Program-made: the position numbers and the translations under genes
Part shown: positions 41,926 through 51,507 of the stretch, in pieces
Layout: every line of letters starts with the position of its first letter
Numbering within the stretch: the stretch's first letter is position 1
Assembly: GCF_005116445.1 (NCBI RefSeq)
Contig: NZ_SWBQ01000005.1
Location: 248,001-312,000, forward strand
Length of the DNA stretch: 64,000 bases
Source of the DNA: Pedobacter frigoris
GTDB taxonomy: Bacteria > Bacteroidota > Bacteroidia > Sphingobacteriales > Sphingobacteriaceae
Direction of reading: 5' to 3'
Notes under the pieces: model-generated
What the model was told of the DNA's origin: nothing
Databases searched by the model: none
The model's input: the letters and a program-made list of their open reading frames with translations, nothing else

Positions 41926-44474
41926 TTTTTGAATTGATACTTAGTTTCTCTTTTGTAAAACGCATCCTTACCTCCCTCTAAGCTGACTAGTGTTTCTTTA
42001 GTCTTGGGGTTTTCAATTGTGGTACTGTGGATTTGTGTTTTGCCAGTCGTTTCATCGTTAGCGAGTATGTGGATATATTCAGCATCTCCATTGATTACGA
42101 AATTTGCATTATGTGTTGCGAAAATAATCTGCCTGCTTTGTTTAGATTTTTTTAGCACGTCCACTAAATAATTTGCAATAAGTAAGCTATCTAAATGCGC
42201 CTCTGGCTCATCTATTATTATTGGATTATTCCCTAACAATAACAAGATCACAAGGACGGCTGTGCATCTTTGTCCGAATGATGAAGAATCAACGGGCCTT
42301 CCGTCATAAAAAACATTTATTTTCCTAAAAGAGGCATAATCCAATAAGTTACGCTCACAAAGCCATTTATAAGCTTCAAAATTTGATGCCTCAGCAAATA
42401 GATCGATTAGAAAGAGTTTTGCGGCACTTGAACTGCTGTGAGATTTAAGTGCTACCAGCATTGTATCCCTATCTATAATATCTTCTGGATTAATTGTAAA
42501 CAGTAGTTCTTTTAGAATTCCATCACCCTTATGCGCACTTTGATTAATGCGACCTTCGAACAGAGATTTGAAGTTGTCGAAAATTGCCTGTCTTGCAGCT
42601 TCCATATCAAAATCCAAGTGAAGTGAAATAGGTTTGACTGACTTATTGTCGATGTTTTCCAAGATCTCACTAATTGTTCTGATTTTGATTTCCAACTTTT
42701 CCTTGTATTCTATTGATGATTTTTTTAGTTTTTCCTTGTCAAAATTTTTGAGATTTTCTTCAAGGCTAGTGATCTCTTTTTCTTTCTCTGCTATTTCTCC
42801 TTCAAGCCCGCTTATTATAATTGCTGCATTGGAAATATCATTGAGATTTTCACTAGTAACACCTTTATCGGATAAAAATTGTCTTAGTTCAGCCTGCTTC
42901 ACAGCAATAGTATTTTCCAAAGCCGTTAACTGTTCCTCTGCCTTTATAATTTCTCCTTCTGAAGATTTTGTTAGGCTACTTTTGATTTCGGAAACAATTC
43001 TTGCAGTTTCCTGATCAAAATAATTTTCTGTAGGCCGGCTACCAAGTGCTTTAATCAATTCTGATAGATCAGTTCCTAATTTGATGAAAGTTTCTTTGCC
43101 TTTTAAGAAATCACCGTAAACTTTGGTTGCATTTTGAACTGCCTGGCTAAGCTCTTTATATTCTGGACTGGAAAAAGAGTCAACTATTTTTTGATAACTG
43201 GCTTTCTCTTTTCTTTTTTGCAGAACATCTTTATTTAAACTGTTTAGCCGTGTGATGACGATCGTATTTAAGCGATATTTTAGAAGGTCGTTTTTTAACG
43301 CTTCCTCAAGTGTTTCAATGGATCCATCAATGTCGGATTTTAATAATCTAGAGTAGATTGCATTTGTTAGTTTGCTGTAATTTTGGGCAAATTCTTCTAT
43401 TTCGTTTTGACTTAAAAATTCAATTTGCTTATCGTCATCATCATTGTCAATTTTTACACATTCGCTAATATCTATGACTTTTCCGTCTGCACCCTTTATT
43501 TTCTTGCTCCTGAAAAATATATTTTCACTTGGCTTTAACTTCTCATGTATGAGGTTTAATAATGTACTTTTGCCTGTTCCACGACCACCTATAATGCAGG
43601 TGAAATTAGGGCTAAAGTCAAGTTCCAATCTTCCGCTAAAACAAAAAGGTTCACCTTCAAATTCACAATTTTCAGGAAAGTCAAAAACTACCTTATCGAT
43701 ACTTCTAAGTGGATTTATTGGAGGTTCTTGCCCAACATAAACTCTATAAGATGGTTCATAAAGTATTTGTTTTAATCCTTCAAAAGTAGGCTCTGCTTTA
43801 ATCCAAAGATTTTGTTTGACCGAGTAACTGTTGACGTCATGGTTGTCCGAGCAAATTATTGTTGGCATACTTTTGCCTGTTGTGCTCAAAACATGAGGTA
43901 AAACCATTTGGGCGTAAGCTTCAAAATCCTTTTCTTTTCCTAGTTCAAAAATATCAACTAATCTTGCAATATCTTCCTTTTGCGCCATACCGTGCGGTAT
44001 AGCATGGGTAATGCGTTCAAAGCTATTAGATTTGGATCCAGCATGGATGGTTACAATTCCCCCAAGTTCCTTTATTTTTTCAATTGTTGATGGAAGTTCA
44101 CAATAGACTTCATTATGTTTTTTTCCTTCACCTTCAATTTTTTTTAAACTGGTATTATGTTTCAGCTCGCCCCAAATGTAATCTAGTTTGCAGTCTTCGT
44201 CAAAAATCGCAATAAAATGGATTGGATCATCTGCTCGGGAATCGGAAAGAAATTCAATCCCAGGTAGAACAGTCAATCTACCTTTTCCTAATTTCTGTAG
44301 ATTTCTTATACGAGCAACATCAATTGTATTGTGGTCTGTAATTGCAATGACCTCTACTCCACAACTAACTAATTTATCTACAATTTCTTGATCAGTAGTT
44401 GTTTTTGATTGGTGGTCATATGATGTTTGGGTGTGAAAATGTAAATCCCATTTCCTCCATTTTGAACCTGGCAT
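41922..44474 (-). CDS. PHP-domain plus SMC/Rad50-like ATPase (TrlF-like)
   Basis: 850 residues. The N-terminal PHP phosphoesterase has metal ligands visible in LHFHT (His12, His14), ITDHN (Asp47, His48), PGIEF (Glu74), IHAGS (His144) and CSDNHD (Asp210, His212). An AAA ATPase of the ABC/Rad50 type follows, with P-loop GGRGTGKS at 296-303, a long coiled coil at about 400-640 and a C-terminal PIIIDEPEAHLDS Walker B/D-loop with the ATHN switch. The arrangement resembles proteins called TrlF-family AAA-like ATPases. A likely role is nucleic-acid or nucleotide cleavage coupled to ATP-driven sensing in antiphage defence; this is inference. Confidence 0.82.
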   Translation of the reverse strand: MPGSKWRKWDLHFHTQTSYDHQSKTTTDQEIVDKLVSCGVEVIAITDHNTIDVARIRNLQKLGKGRLTVLPGIEFLSDSRADDPIHFIAIFDEDCKLDYIWGELKHNTSLKKIEGEGKKHNEVYCELPSTIEKIKELGGIVTIHAGSKSNSFERITHAIPHGMAQKEDIARLVDIFELGKEKDFEAYAQMVLPHVLSTTGKSMPTIICSDNHDVNSYSVKQNLWIKAEPTFEGLKQILYEPSYRVYVGQEPPINPLRSIDKVVFDFPENCEFEGEPFCFSGRLELDFSPNFTCIIGGRGTGKSTLLNLIHEKLKPSENIFFRSKKIKGADGKVIDISECVKIDNDDDDKQIEFLSQNEIEEFAQNYSKLTNAIYSRLLKSDIDGSIETLEEALKNDLLKYRLNTIVITRLNSLNKDVLQKRKEKASYQKIVDSFSSPEYKELSQAVQNATKVYGDFLKGKETFIKLGTDLSELIKALGSRPTENYFDQETARIVSEIKSSLTKSSEGEIIKAEEQLTALENTIAVKQAELRQFLSDKGVTSENLNDISNAAIIISGLEGEIAEKEKEITSLEENLKNFDKEKLKKSSIEYKEKLEIKIRTISEILENIDNKSVKPISLHLDFDMEAARQAIFDNFKSLFEGRINQSAHKGDGILKELLFTINPEDIIDRDTMLVALKSHSSSSAAKLFLIDLFAEASNFEAYKWLCERNLLDYASFRKINVFYDGRPVDSSSFGQRCTAVLVILLLLGNNPIIIDEPEAHLDSLLIANYLVDVLKKSKQSRQIIFATHNANFVINGDAEYIHILANDETTGKTQIHSTTIENPKTKETLVSLEGGKDAFYKRETKYQFKK

Positions 44475-44580
44475 AAGTTGAGCGTTATTATTTGAGTAAA
44501 GCTACTCATTAAATTATAACCACCCAACTCAAAGGTTAACAACAATTAAAACTAAAAATGTTAGTATATTGTTAATAACT

Positions 44581-44605
44581 TACTAATATTATTAGTATAA
44601 ATTTG
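44581..44605 (+). promoter_or_regulatory. Palindromic operator and -7 element of dinB-dnaE
   Basis: TACTAATATTATTAGTA (44581-44597) is a perfect 7-bp inverted repeat with a 3-base centre. It directly abuts TAAATTTG (44598-44605), an exact Bacteroidota -7 element, 24 bases before the dinB ATG. A repressor bound there would block RNA polymerase. Near-copies occur at 56640-56656 and 56732-56748. Confidence 0.6.
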
Positions 44606-44629
44606 TAGTCCCAATTAACTATTCAAATT

Positions 44630-45787
44630 ATGTCTGGCGATAAGCACATCATCCACATGGATCAAGATGCTTTTTTTGTGTCCGTTGAGGTCCGAAAAGA
44701 TCCATCACTGATTGGTAAGCCCGTTATCATCGGGGGTACTGCGGATCGTGGTGTGGTGGCTTCGTGCAGTTATGAAGCCAGAAAGTTTGGGGTTCATTCT
44801 GCCATGCCCTCGCGGATGGCAAAGCTGTTATGCCCCCATGCCATCTTTGTTCGTGGGAACATGGACGAGTATTCCAAGGCTTCCCTAGAGATTACAGATA
44901 TCCTTCGTGAACGTGTACCGCTGATCGAAAAGGCTAGCATCGATGAGCATTATATAGATATGACCGGAATGGACCGTTTCCATGGGGTGATGAAATATGC
45001 GCATGAACTGCGGGCAACGGTGATCAAGGAAACTGGGCTTCCCATTTCCTTTGGGCTTTCGGTGAATAAGACGGTTTCCAAGATGGCGACCAATGAATGC
45101 AAGCCAAACGGGGAGCTGAATATCGAACAGCCAGGGGTCGTTCCGTTTTTAAATCCGCTGTCGATCAAAAAAATACCTGGGCTTGGGGAAAAGACATTTA
45201 TCAAGCTTTCGGATATGGGCATTCGCAAGATCATCAACCTTTCGCAGGTGCATCCCGATATGATGGTCTCGGTTTTGGGTAAAAATGGGCTGGTGCTATT
45301 GAACAAGGCGAAAGGGATCGACCATTCTCCGGTAATACCCTATGCCGAGCAGAAGAGCATCGGAACCCAGAGCACTTTTAAAGCAGATACGATTGATGTG
45401 GAAGCGATCAATCAATTGTTAACGGCTATGGTAATGGATTTGGGATTTGAGCTACGTGAGAAACAGAAACTGACCGCCTGTGTAACGGTAACGATCCGTT
45501 ATTCCAATTTTGAAACGGTGACCAAACAGGCGATGATTCCCTATACTTCGCTGGACAAGGTGCTGCTTTTGAAAGTAAAGGAACTTTTTAAATCGGTGTA
45601 TTCGAAACGTATGCTTTTGCGATTGGTCGGTGTGCGTTTTTCGCATCTGGTTTCGGGCTTTGAGCAGATGGATATGTATTCTTCTTCGCAGGAAGCCTAT
45701 TCTTTATGCCAAGCGATGGACAAGATCAGAAGAAGGTTCGGCCAGGATTCAATTGCCCTTGCCTCCACTTTAAACCTAAATATGTAA
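44630..45787 (+). CDS. dinB: Y-family DNA polymerase IV
   Basis: 385 residues. The palm motifs are HIIHMDQDAFFVSVEV (catalytic Asp) and KASIDEHYIDMTGM (catalytic Asp/Glu; His replaces the usual Ala/Phe after DE, as also seen in Bacteroidota variants). These are followed by KTVSKMATNECKPNGELNI, the HhH thumb IKKIPGLGEKTFIKLSDMGI and a little-finger domain. It copies damaged DNA with low fidelity. It is followed with no gap by a DnaE-like polymerase gene, giving a mutasome pair like ImuB-DnaE2. The upstream palindromic operator suggests SOS-like or ICE-repressor control. Confidence 0.92.
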   Translation: MSGDKHIIHMDQDAFFVSVEVRKDPSLIGKPVIIGGTADRGVVASCSYEARKFGVHSAMPSRMAKLLCPHAIFVRGNMDEYSKASLEITDILRERVPLIEKASIDEHYIDMTGMDRFHGVMKYAHELRATVIKETGLPISFGLSVNKTVSKMATNECKPNGELNIEQPGVVPFLNPLSIKKIPGLGEKTFIKLSDMGIRKIINLSQVHPDMMVSVLGKNGLVLLNKAKGIDHSPVIPYAEQKSIGTQSTFKADTIDVEAINQLLTAMVMDLGFELREKQKLTACVTVTIRYSNFETVTKQAMIPYTSLDKVLLLKVKELFKSVYSKRMLLRLVGVRFSHLVSGFEQMDMYSSSQEAYSLCQAMDKIRRRFGQDSIALASTLNLNM

Positions 45788-45790
45788 GTG

Positions 45791-48733
45791 ATGTATATCA
45801 ATGTCCACTCCCAATATAGCTTGCGTTATGGCACGATGTCGATTGAAAAAATTGTTTCGGAGGCCATTGGTTTTGGGGTAACCCAATTGGTTCTGACCGA
45901 TATCAATAACTCTACTGGAGTAATGGACTTTTTTCGCGAGTGTAGCGAAAAGGGAATAAAACCGATTGCGGGCATCGAGTTTCGTCGCGATAAAAAACTG
46001 CTCTTTATCGGTATTGCCAGAAATAAGGAAGGGATGAAAGAACTGAATGATTTTCTCACCTATCACAATTTGGAGCAGTTGGAACTTCCAGATGTTGCTC
46101 CGGCTTTTGTTCATGCGAACGTAGTTTACCCTTTTGGCCATTTAGGGGAACTGCTTTCAAATGAATATTTGGGAATCCATTTCTCGCAATTGCATGAGCT
46201 TTATGATAGGGATATTTCTGCCATTCGATCTAAACTTGTTGCGCTTCAACCTGTGTTTGTGGCCGATAAGATCGAATACCGTTTGCACGAATACCTTAGG
46301 GGGATTGATCTGAATACGCTACTTACGATGGTAGAGCCATTAGATAAATGCAGGTCTACCGACCGCTTTTTAAAGGCTGGGGAAATGGAATCAAAATTTG
46401 CAAAGCACAGTTTTATTTTGGATAATACCAGGGCGATGATGAACGATTGCGTGATGGATTATCCACTGGGTAGGATCAATCTGAATAGGAAAACGTTTAC
46501 CGGTTCTAAAAAAGATGATAAGGCATTGCTAGAAAAATTGGCGATGAAGGGAATGGTCTACCGGTATGGTAGCAAGAACAAGGAGGCTTTGGGTAAGGTA
46601 AAACATGAGCTGAAGGTAATTGTCGATCTTGATTTCTGCGCTTATTTTCTCATTACTTGGGATATTATCCGCTATGCCAAAGACCAGGGATATTATCATG
46701 TAGGACGCGGTTCGGGTGCCAATTCTACGGTAGCCTACTGTCTGTGCATCACCGATGTTGACCCGATCGAGCTCGATCTGTATTTTGAGCGGTTCTTGAA
46801 TGCAGAACGGACTTCTCCGCCAGATTTTGATTTGGATTTTTCTTGGGATGAGCGCGAAGATGTGCAGGATTATATCTTTAAGCGCTACGGCAGGGAGCAT
46901 ACCGCGCTGCTTGGTACAATGTCAACCTTTAAAGACCGTTCAGTGATCAGGGAAATTGGCAAAGTGATGGGTTTGCCCAAATCCGAAATTGATGGGTTCA
47001 CCGACCCGACTAGAGCAGGGCTCAACAGGAACAATGAAACGTTCAAGAAAATTACGGCCATCTATAACCTCATGCAGAACATGCCCAACCAAAGGAGCAT
47101 CCATGCTGGAGGAGTACTGATTTCAGAAGAGCCGATTACCTATTATACGGCTTTGGACTTGCCACCAAAGGGGATGCCTACGGTGCAATGGGATATGTAC
47201 GAAGCGGAAAGAATAGGTTATGATAAATATGATATTCTTTCCCAGCGTGGTATCGGCCATATCAAGGAAGCGGTTCGACTAGTTGAGCTTAACCAACAGC
47301 GCACCATTGATATACATAAGGTGAAAGATTTTATGAAGGATCCGAATTTAAATGCTCGGCTAAAAGTTGGTAATACCATCGGCTGTTTTTATATCGAATC
47401 GCCAGCAATGCGACAACTGTTAACCAAACTTACCTGCGATAATTATTTGACCTTGGTGGCGGCGAGTTCGATCATTCGGCCTGGAGTTGCCAGTTCGGGG
47501 ATGATGAAAACCTATATCCAAAGTTTCCATAATCCAACGGCTGTAAAATATCTGCACCCAGTAATGGAGGAAAGGTTGAAGGAAACATTTGGGGTAATGG
47601 TCTATCAGGAAGATGTGATCAAGATCTGCATCCACTTTGCAGGAATGGATGGTACGGATGCAGATATCCTAAGGCGTGGGATGAGCGGCAAGTACCGTTC
47701 CAAAAAAGAGTTTGATCGACTGGTCGAGCGGTTTTTTGAACTGGCCGAGGCACTGGGCAGGCCAAAAGAGGTAGTTGCAGAGGTCTGGCGACAGGTTTCC
47801 AGCTTTGCGGGCTATAGTTTTTCGAAGGCGCATTCGGCTTCCTTTGCGGTGGAGAGTTATCAATCGCTTTTTTTAAAGACCTATTATCCAAAGGAGTTTA
47901 TGGTGGCGGTGCTGAACAATTATGGAGGCTTTTATTCAAGGTGGCTATATGTGCATGAACTTTCAAAGGCTGGGGCAAAAGTACATCTGCCCTGCGTGAA
48001 CTGTAGTTTTGGAGTGGTTGCGATTTTTGGCGATGATGCCTATTTGGGCTTTATCGGAATCCAGGGATTTGAATCGAAGTACATCGAGATCATTACCGAA
48101 GAGCGGAGGATGAACGGGATTTATGCTTCGTTGGAAGAATTCGTAAAACGTGTGGGTATTACTTTGGACCAGTGCATTATTCTGATAAGGGTTGGTGCGT
48201 TGCGGTTTACCGGAAAGAGCAAAAAGGAAATGCTTTGGGAAGTTCACTTGCTATTTGGTTCCAAGGTCAAACCGAATAACCATGGGGAGCTGTTTGCAGT
48301 CGAGCATAAGGATTATGCAATGCCCGAACTGACCAATACTGCTTTGGAAGATGCGTATCATGAACTTGAACTGTTGGGCTTTCCGCTATCACTTTCCATG
48401 TTCGACCTACTGAAGACAGAATATCGGGGTGCTGCATTCGCACGGCAACTTTCTACTTTTGTGGGCAGACCAGTTCGGATGGTTGGACATTACGTGACCG
48501 AGAAAACGGTACATACCAAGAACAATAAAAAAATGTGGTTCGGTACGTTTTTGGATGCCGAAGGTGAATTCTTTGATACGGTTCATTTTCCCAATTCCAC
48601 TCCTTCCTATCCATTTAGAGGCAGTGGATGTTATCTGATCGAGGGGAAAGTGGTGGAAGATTTCGGATTTCCTAGTATTGAGGTGCAGAAGTTCGCCAAA
48701 TTGCCAATCGTAGAAAACCCAATTATGGTATAG
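45791..48733 (+). CDS. DnaE-like DNA polymerase III alpha subunit (error-prone type)
   Basis: 980 residues from the ATG at 45791; a GTG lies three bases upstream, right after the dinB stop. The N-terminal PHP domain is degenerate (YINVHSQYSLRYGTM; usual HTHYSLLDG), so proofreading by PHP is unlikely. The polymerase core has HVGRGSGANSTVAYCL and ERFLNAERTSPPDFDLDFSWDERED (catalytic Asp pair near 343-347), then AGGVLIS and DADILRRGMSGKYRSKKEF. It is shorter than housekeeping DnaE (about 1150 or more) and resembles mobile-element DnaE/DnaE2. It should replicate past lesions together with DinB, raising mutation during stress or transfer. Confidence 0.9.
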   Translation: MYINVHSQYSLRYGTMSIEKIVSEAIGFGVTQLVLTDINNSTGVMDFFRECSEKGIKPIAGIEFRRDKKLLFIGIARNKEGMKELNDFLTYHNLEQLELPDVAPAFVHANVVYPFGHLGELLSNEYLGIHFSQLHELYDRDISAIRSKLVALQPVFVADKIEYRLHEYLRGIDLNTLLTMVEPLDKCRSTDRFLKAGEMESKFAKHSFILDNTRAMMNDCVMDYPLGRINLNRKTFTGSKKDDKALLEKLAMKGMVYRYGSKNKEALGKVKHELKVIVDLDFCAYFLITWDIIRYAKDQGYYHVGRGSGANSTVAYCLCITDVDPIELDLYFERFLNAERTSPPDFDLDFSWDEREDVQDYIFKRYGREHTALLGTMSTFKDRSVIREIGKVMGLPKSEIDGFTDPTRAGLNRNNETFKKITAIYNLMQNMPNQRSIHAGGVLISEEPITYYTALDLPPKGMPTVQWDMYEAERIGYDKYDILSQRGIGHIKEAVRLVELNQQRTIDIHKVKDFMKDPNLNARLKVGNTIGCFYIESPAMRQLLTKLTCDNYLTLVAASSIIRPGVASSGMMKTYIQSFHNPTAVKYLHPVMEERLKETFGVMVYQEDVIKICIHFAGMDGTDADILRRGMSGKYRSKKEFDRLVERFFELAEALGRPKEVVAEVWRQVSSFAGYSFSKAHSASFAVESYQSLFLKTYYPKEFMVAVLNNYGGFYSRWLYVHELSKAGAKVHLPCVNCSFGVVAIFGDDAYLGFIGIQGFESKYIEIITEERRMNGIYASLEEFVKRVGITLDQCIILIRVGALRFTGKSKKEMLWEVHLLFGSKVKPNNHGELFAVEHKDYAMPELTNTALEDAYHELELLGFPLSLSMFDLLKTEYRGAAFARQLSTFVGRPVRMVGHYVTEKTVHTKNNKKMWFGTFLDAEGEFFDTVHFPNSTPSYPFRGSGCYLIEGKVVEDFGFPSIEVQKFAKLPIVENPIMV

Positions 48734-48758
48734 GAAACACCTTTTACCGCATATACCT

Positions 48759-48977
48759 CTATAAAGGATATTCTGCTTTTTGTTCCAAAATCTCCTTGAG
48801 TTTTACTAATCTCGACTTTATGGGTTCATTTACTTTTGAATCGGGGTTTTCTTCCAATGCCTTAAAATGACTTTTTAAAAATAGACCAACATCGTTGATT
48901 CGCGCAGATGGGTCTAGGTAAACGGGTTCTTTTGGGATTTCGATGGAATTAAAGTAGTCTTTAAGTTCTTGGATCAT
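48759..48977 (-). CDS. Small hypothetical protein (resembles DUF6965)
   Basis: 72 residues: IQELKDYFNSIEIPKEPVYLDPSARINDVGLFLKSHFKALEENPD, then PIKSRLVKLKEILEQKAEYPL. The L-x-[PS]-x-x-x-I-x-D-V-x-x-F-L-x-S-H-F pattern recalls a small helical family common in Bacteroidota. There are no catalytic residues, signal peptide or membrane helix. It is convergent with the dnaE-like gene, 25 bases apart. Function is unknown. Confidence 0.6.
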   Translation of the reverse strand: MIQELKDYFNSIEIPKEPVYLDPSARINDVGLFLKSHFKALEENPDSKVNEPIKSRLVKLKEILEQKAEYPL

Positions 48978-49483
48978 CTTGCGAAGATAACCGCATCCAA
49001 CCTAATTCCTCTCAAACTTTAACCTGAAGTTTTCCACTTTGAGTCCTATAAAACATTTAAAGAACATTTTTCATATAGGGAAATATAGAAATCTAAATTG
49101 AACTGTTTTCATCATACTGTTTTTCAACTGCATTCAAATACATCCAACCTTTTTGAGTAGCAAATTTCTGAACAATTGATTTTTCGAAAAGACCAGGCCC
49201 CCAAGGGGGTTTGCTGAAAAAATCTTCCCTGCTCGCTGCGCTCACGAGGTTTTTTTTCGCAAAGTCTTGTCTTGCAAATCAATTGTGTCAAGGTGAGGGG
49301 GCTTAACAAAAAGCCAGGAGGCGCTAGCCGACTGACCTAAATAATTAAGCCATGATAAGATTAAAAGACAGAAGCCCACCGAAAAAAAGCAGTGCCAAAA
49401 AATTAACTGCTCGAATTAGAAAAACTATGCCCATTGGGCAATTAATCAAAATTATCCACCCACAATTTTTAAAAACAGAAATC
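48978..49483. other. Non-coding region rich in inverted repeats
   Basis: 506 bases without a credible gene. ACAATTGATTT at 49172-49182 pairs with AAATCAATTGT at 49276-49286, enclosing CCCCCAAGGGGG (49198-49209) and CTGCTCGCTGCGCTCACGAG (49229-49248). Two near-identical TTTTTCG[A/C]AAAG[A/T]C segments are also enclosed. A hairpin GGCTT / AAGCC is at 49300-49315. This looks like a site for protein binding or nicking, for example a second transfer or replication origin acquired with the DUF932 gene block. There is no direct proof. Confidence 0.45.
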
Positions 49484-50035
49484 ATGAAAACGTTAGATTT
49501 AAAAAGAAAAGCAGACAACAACGGTTCAAACGGAACAGCTACGGCAGTTCAAACGGCACAGGCTAAAAATGGAGCTATGCCAAATAGCACAACATTTGGC
49601 TATAAAAAGGAGGATGCCAAAAAAGTAGAAACCGCACAAGCGGTGCAAGTTCCCCAAACTCCAAAACCACAGACCGAAGAACCAAAAGCAGAAGAGAAAA
49701 AAGAGGAAGCAAAACCAATCATTGCTGAAAAACCAGCGTTAAACTTAGAGGGTACGTTAAAACTAGTGGAAGAATTACACAGACGTAAAATCCACCGTGA
49801 TAATTTGCTGTCTACCATTAACACTTTGGATGGCTTTAAAGTACTGGTACAGGATGAAAATGAAGATATCGACTCGGCACAGTTCCAAGGTTGTAAATTG
49901 ACGATTGAAGATGATGATAGAAATTCATTCATAACTAAAAACCCTGCAATCATCAAAGCGGTTGCCGATTACGTGAATAAGCTGTGTGTTGACAAATTGG
50001 CTGAAATCGAAGCTAATATTGTTATCCCTGCCTAA
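49484..50035 (+). CDS. Hypothetical mobile-element protein with Ala/Glu/Lys/Pro-rich linker
   Basis: 183 residues from the ATG at 49484 (MKTLDLKRKADNNGSNG); the longer frame from 49352 crosses non-coding repeats. A low-complexity region at about 20-95 (KPQTEEPKAEEKKEEAKP) leads to a C-terminal helical domain, LEGTLKLVEELHRRKIHRDNLLSTINTLDGFKVLV. A beta segment (SAQFQGCKLTIEDDDRNSFITKNPAIIKAVADYVNKLC) follows. I do not recognise a family. It begins a rightward three-gene block with the DUF932 gene, a grouping typical of Bacteroidota plasmids and ICEs. Confidence 0.6.
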   Translation: MKTLDLKRKADNNGSNGTATAVQTAQAKNGAMPNSTTFGYKKEDAKKVETAQAVQVPQTPKPQTEEPKAEEKKEEAKPIIAEKPALNLEGTLKLVEELHRRKIHRDNLLSTINTLDGFKVLVQDENEDIDSAQFQGCKLTIEDDDRNSFITKNPAIIKAVADYVNKLCVDKLAEIEANIVIPA

Positions 50036-50093
50036 ATCTTTTGCCCTTTGCCTATTGGCAAGGGGCAATTTTTTCTAATTCAAATTTACCAAA

Positions 50094-50297
50094 ATGAAAA
50101 AGTACCACACCCTTTATTTAATGGTTAGGGTAGTTGCAGAAACTGAACTAACAACTATTTCCGATGCCGTCCACCAGGTGGAAATACATTCACGTTTGAA
50201 TTTGCCCGATACGCCAAATGTGAAGATATTGGAAACAGAAATATTATTAACCCGAGTAACTAACCCAAATCGAATTAACCATGGCACACAATCTTAA
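50094..50297 (+). CDS. Small hypothetical protein before DUF932
   Basis: 67 residues: KKYHTLYLMVRVVAETELTTISDAVHQVEIHSRLNLPDTPNVKILETEILLTRV. It is predicted mostly beta with one amphipathic helix and has no known motif. Its last 17 bases overlap the start of the DUF932 gene, which argues that it is a real, coupled gene. Function is unknown. Confidence 0.6.
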   Translation: MKKYHTLYLMVRVVAETELTTISDAVHQVEIHSRLNLPDTPNVKILETEILLTRVTNPNRINHGTQS

Positions 50298-51336
50298 TTT
50301 CAATGAAGCCACGCAGAAACACAGTTTTTTCAGCGTTAAGGAAAAAGCCTGGCATGATCTCGGGCAGATTATCTCCGATTATCCAACAAGTGCCGAAGCT
50401 ATCAAACATGCGCAGTTAGATTACTTGGTAGAGAAACGCCCTTTATTTACCTATGATAGTGAAAACCACAGGGGCAAAACGGATTTGATTATCCCCGAAA
50501 TAGAAGTGAATAATTTTTACGCTACAGTTAGAATGGATACCGACCAAGTTTTAGGGGTAGTTGGCAAGGATTATCACATCGTACAGAACATTGACGCATT
50601 TGCATTTTTTGATTCCATTGTTGGCGGAAAAGATGGGATTCTATATGAAACCGCTGGTGCACTTGGCAACGGGGAAAAGATATTTATCACCGCAAAATTG
50701 CCCGATTATATCCGTGTAGGTAAAAATGATTTGATAGAGCAATATTTGTTTCTGACAACTTCGCACGATGGTTACGGAAGCATAACGGCAGCATTTACGC
50801 CCGTTCGCATCGTTTGCCAAAATACGCTAAATGCAGCGATGCGGAATAAAAGCAATTGCATTAAAATCCGTCACACCTCCAGTGCAACCGATAGGTTGAA
50901 ACAGGCTCATGAACTGTTAGGCATTACCAATTTATTAGCGGGAGAAATGGAGCAACTGTTTAACCAATGGGCAAAAATCCGCATTACGGATTCCGAGGTT
51001 AAAAAATTGGTACAAATGGCAATGGCTCCAAATAAGGAAACCTTGCAGAGCCTGCAAAGTAACCGAGTAGATGAACTTTCGAGCATCTATAATAATTCGG
51101 TTAGTGCTGTCTTGGATTATGCAAATTCGCATCCTTCCCAATTAGAAGCCACCACACAAGGTACATTATATGGTGCTTACAATGCGGTAAATGGTTACTT
51201 TCAGAATGTGCGCAATTACAAGGATGAAGAGAGCAAATTTAAAAGCATTATGTACGGCACGGCATTACAACGAAACCAGACAGCATTTGATTTGTGCCAA
51301 AATTTTTTCAAAAGTGGCGTAAAGGCTTTTAATTAA
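50281..51336 (+). CDS. DUF932 family phage/plasmid-like protein
   Basis: 351 residues of the DUF932 (TIGR03299) family. Key segments are SVKEKAWHDLGQIISDYPTSAEAIKHAQLDYLVEKRPLF, VLGVVGKDYHIVQNIDAFAFFDSIVGGKDGILYETAGALGNGEKIFITAKLP and FTPVRIVCQNTLNAAM. Members occur on phages, plasmids and ICEs; their biochemical role is not settled, and some sit beside anti-restriction genes. It ends before a strong terminator, closing the block 49.5-51.3 kb. Confidence 0.88.
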   Translation: MAHNLNFNEATQKHSFFSVKEKAWHDLGQIISDYPTSAEAIKHAQLDYLVEKRPLFTYDSENHRGKTDLIIPEIEVNNFYATVRMDTDQVLGVVGKDYHIVQNIDAFAFFDSIVGGKDGILYETAGALGNGEKIFITAKLPDYIRVGKNDLIEQYLFLTTSHDGYGSITAAFTPVRIVCQNTLNAAMRNKSNCIKIRHTSSATDRLKQAHELLGITNLLAGEMEQLFNQWAKIRITDSEVKKLVQMAMAPNKETLQSLQSNRVDELSSIYNNSVSAVLDYANSHPSQLEATTQGTLYGAYNAVNGYFQNVRNYKDEESKFKSIMYGTALQRNQTAFDLCQNFFKSGVKAFN

Positions 51337-51356
51337 AGCTAGTTTAGAAGTTATGG

Positions 51357-51386
51357 AACGTCTATAGGGATATAGACGTTTTTTTT
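51357..51386 (+). terminator. Intrinsic terminator of the DUF932 block
   Basis: 10-bp perfect stem AACGTCTATA / TATAGACGTT, GGGA loop, followed by a T-tract, 20 bases after the DUF932 stop. Confidence 0.9.
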
Positions 51387-51507
51387 GTGCGTTTTAAGTG
51401 CCTGATAAGTGAGGATTAAGGGAGTCAAAATTATTAATTTTTGTAGTACATTGTAAAGCCACAAAAGACCTAAAAGATGTGCGCTCAAAAGCTGTTTTAC
51501 TGCAAGT

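Noticed and set aside
44188..44391. Plus-strand ORFs within the PHP-ATPase and other long genes
   Set aside because: They are shadows of well-supported coding sequences on the opposite strand and show no domain or start context.
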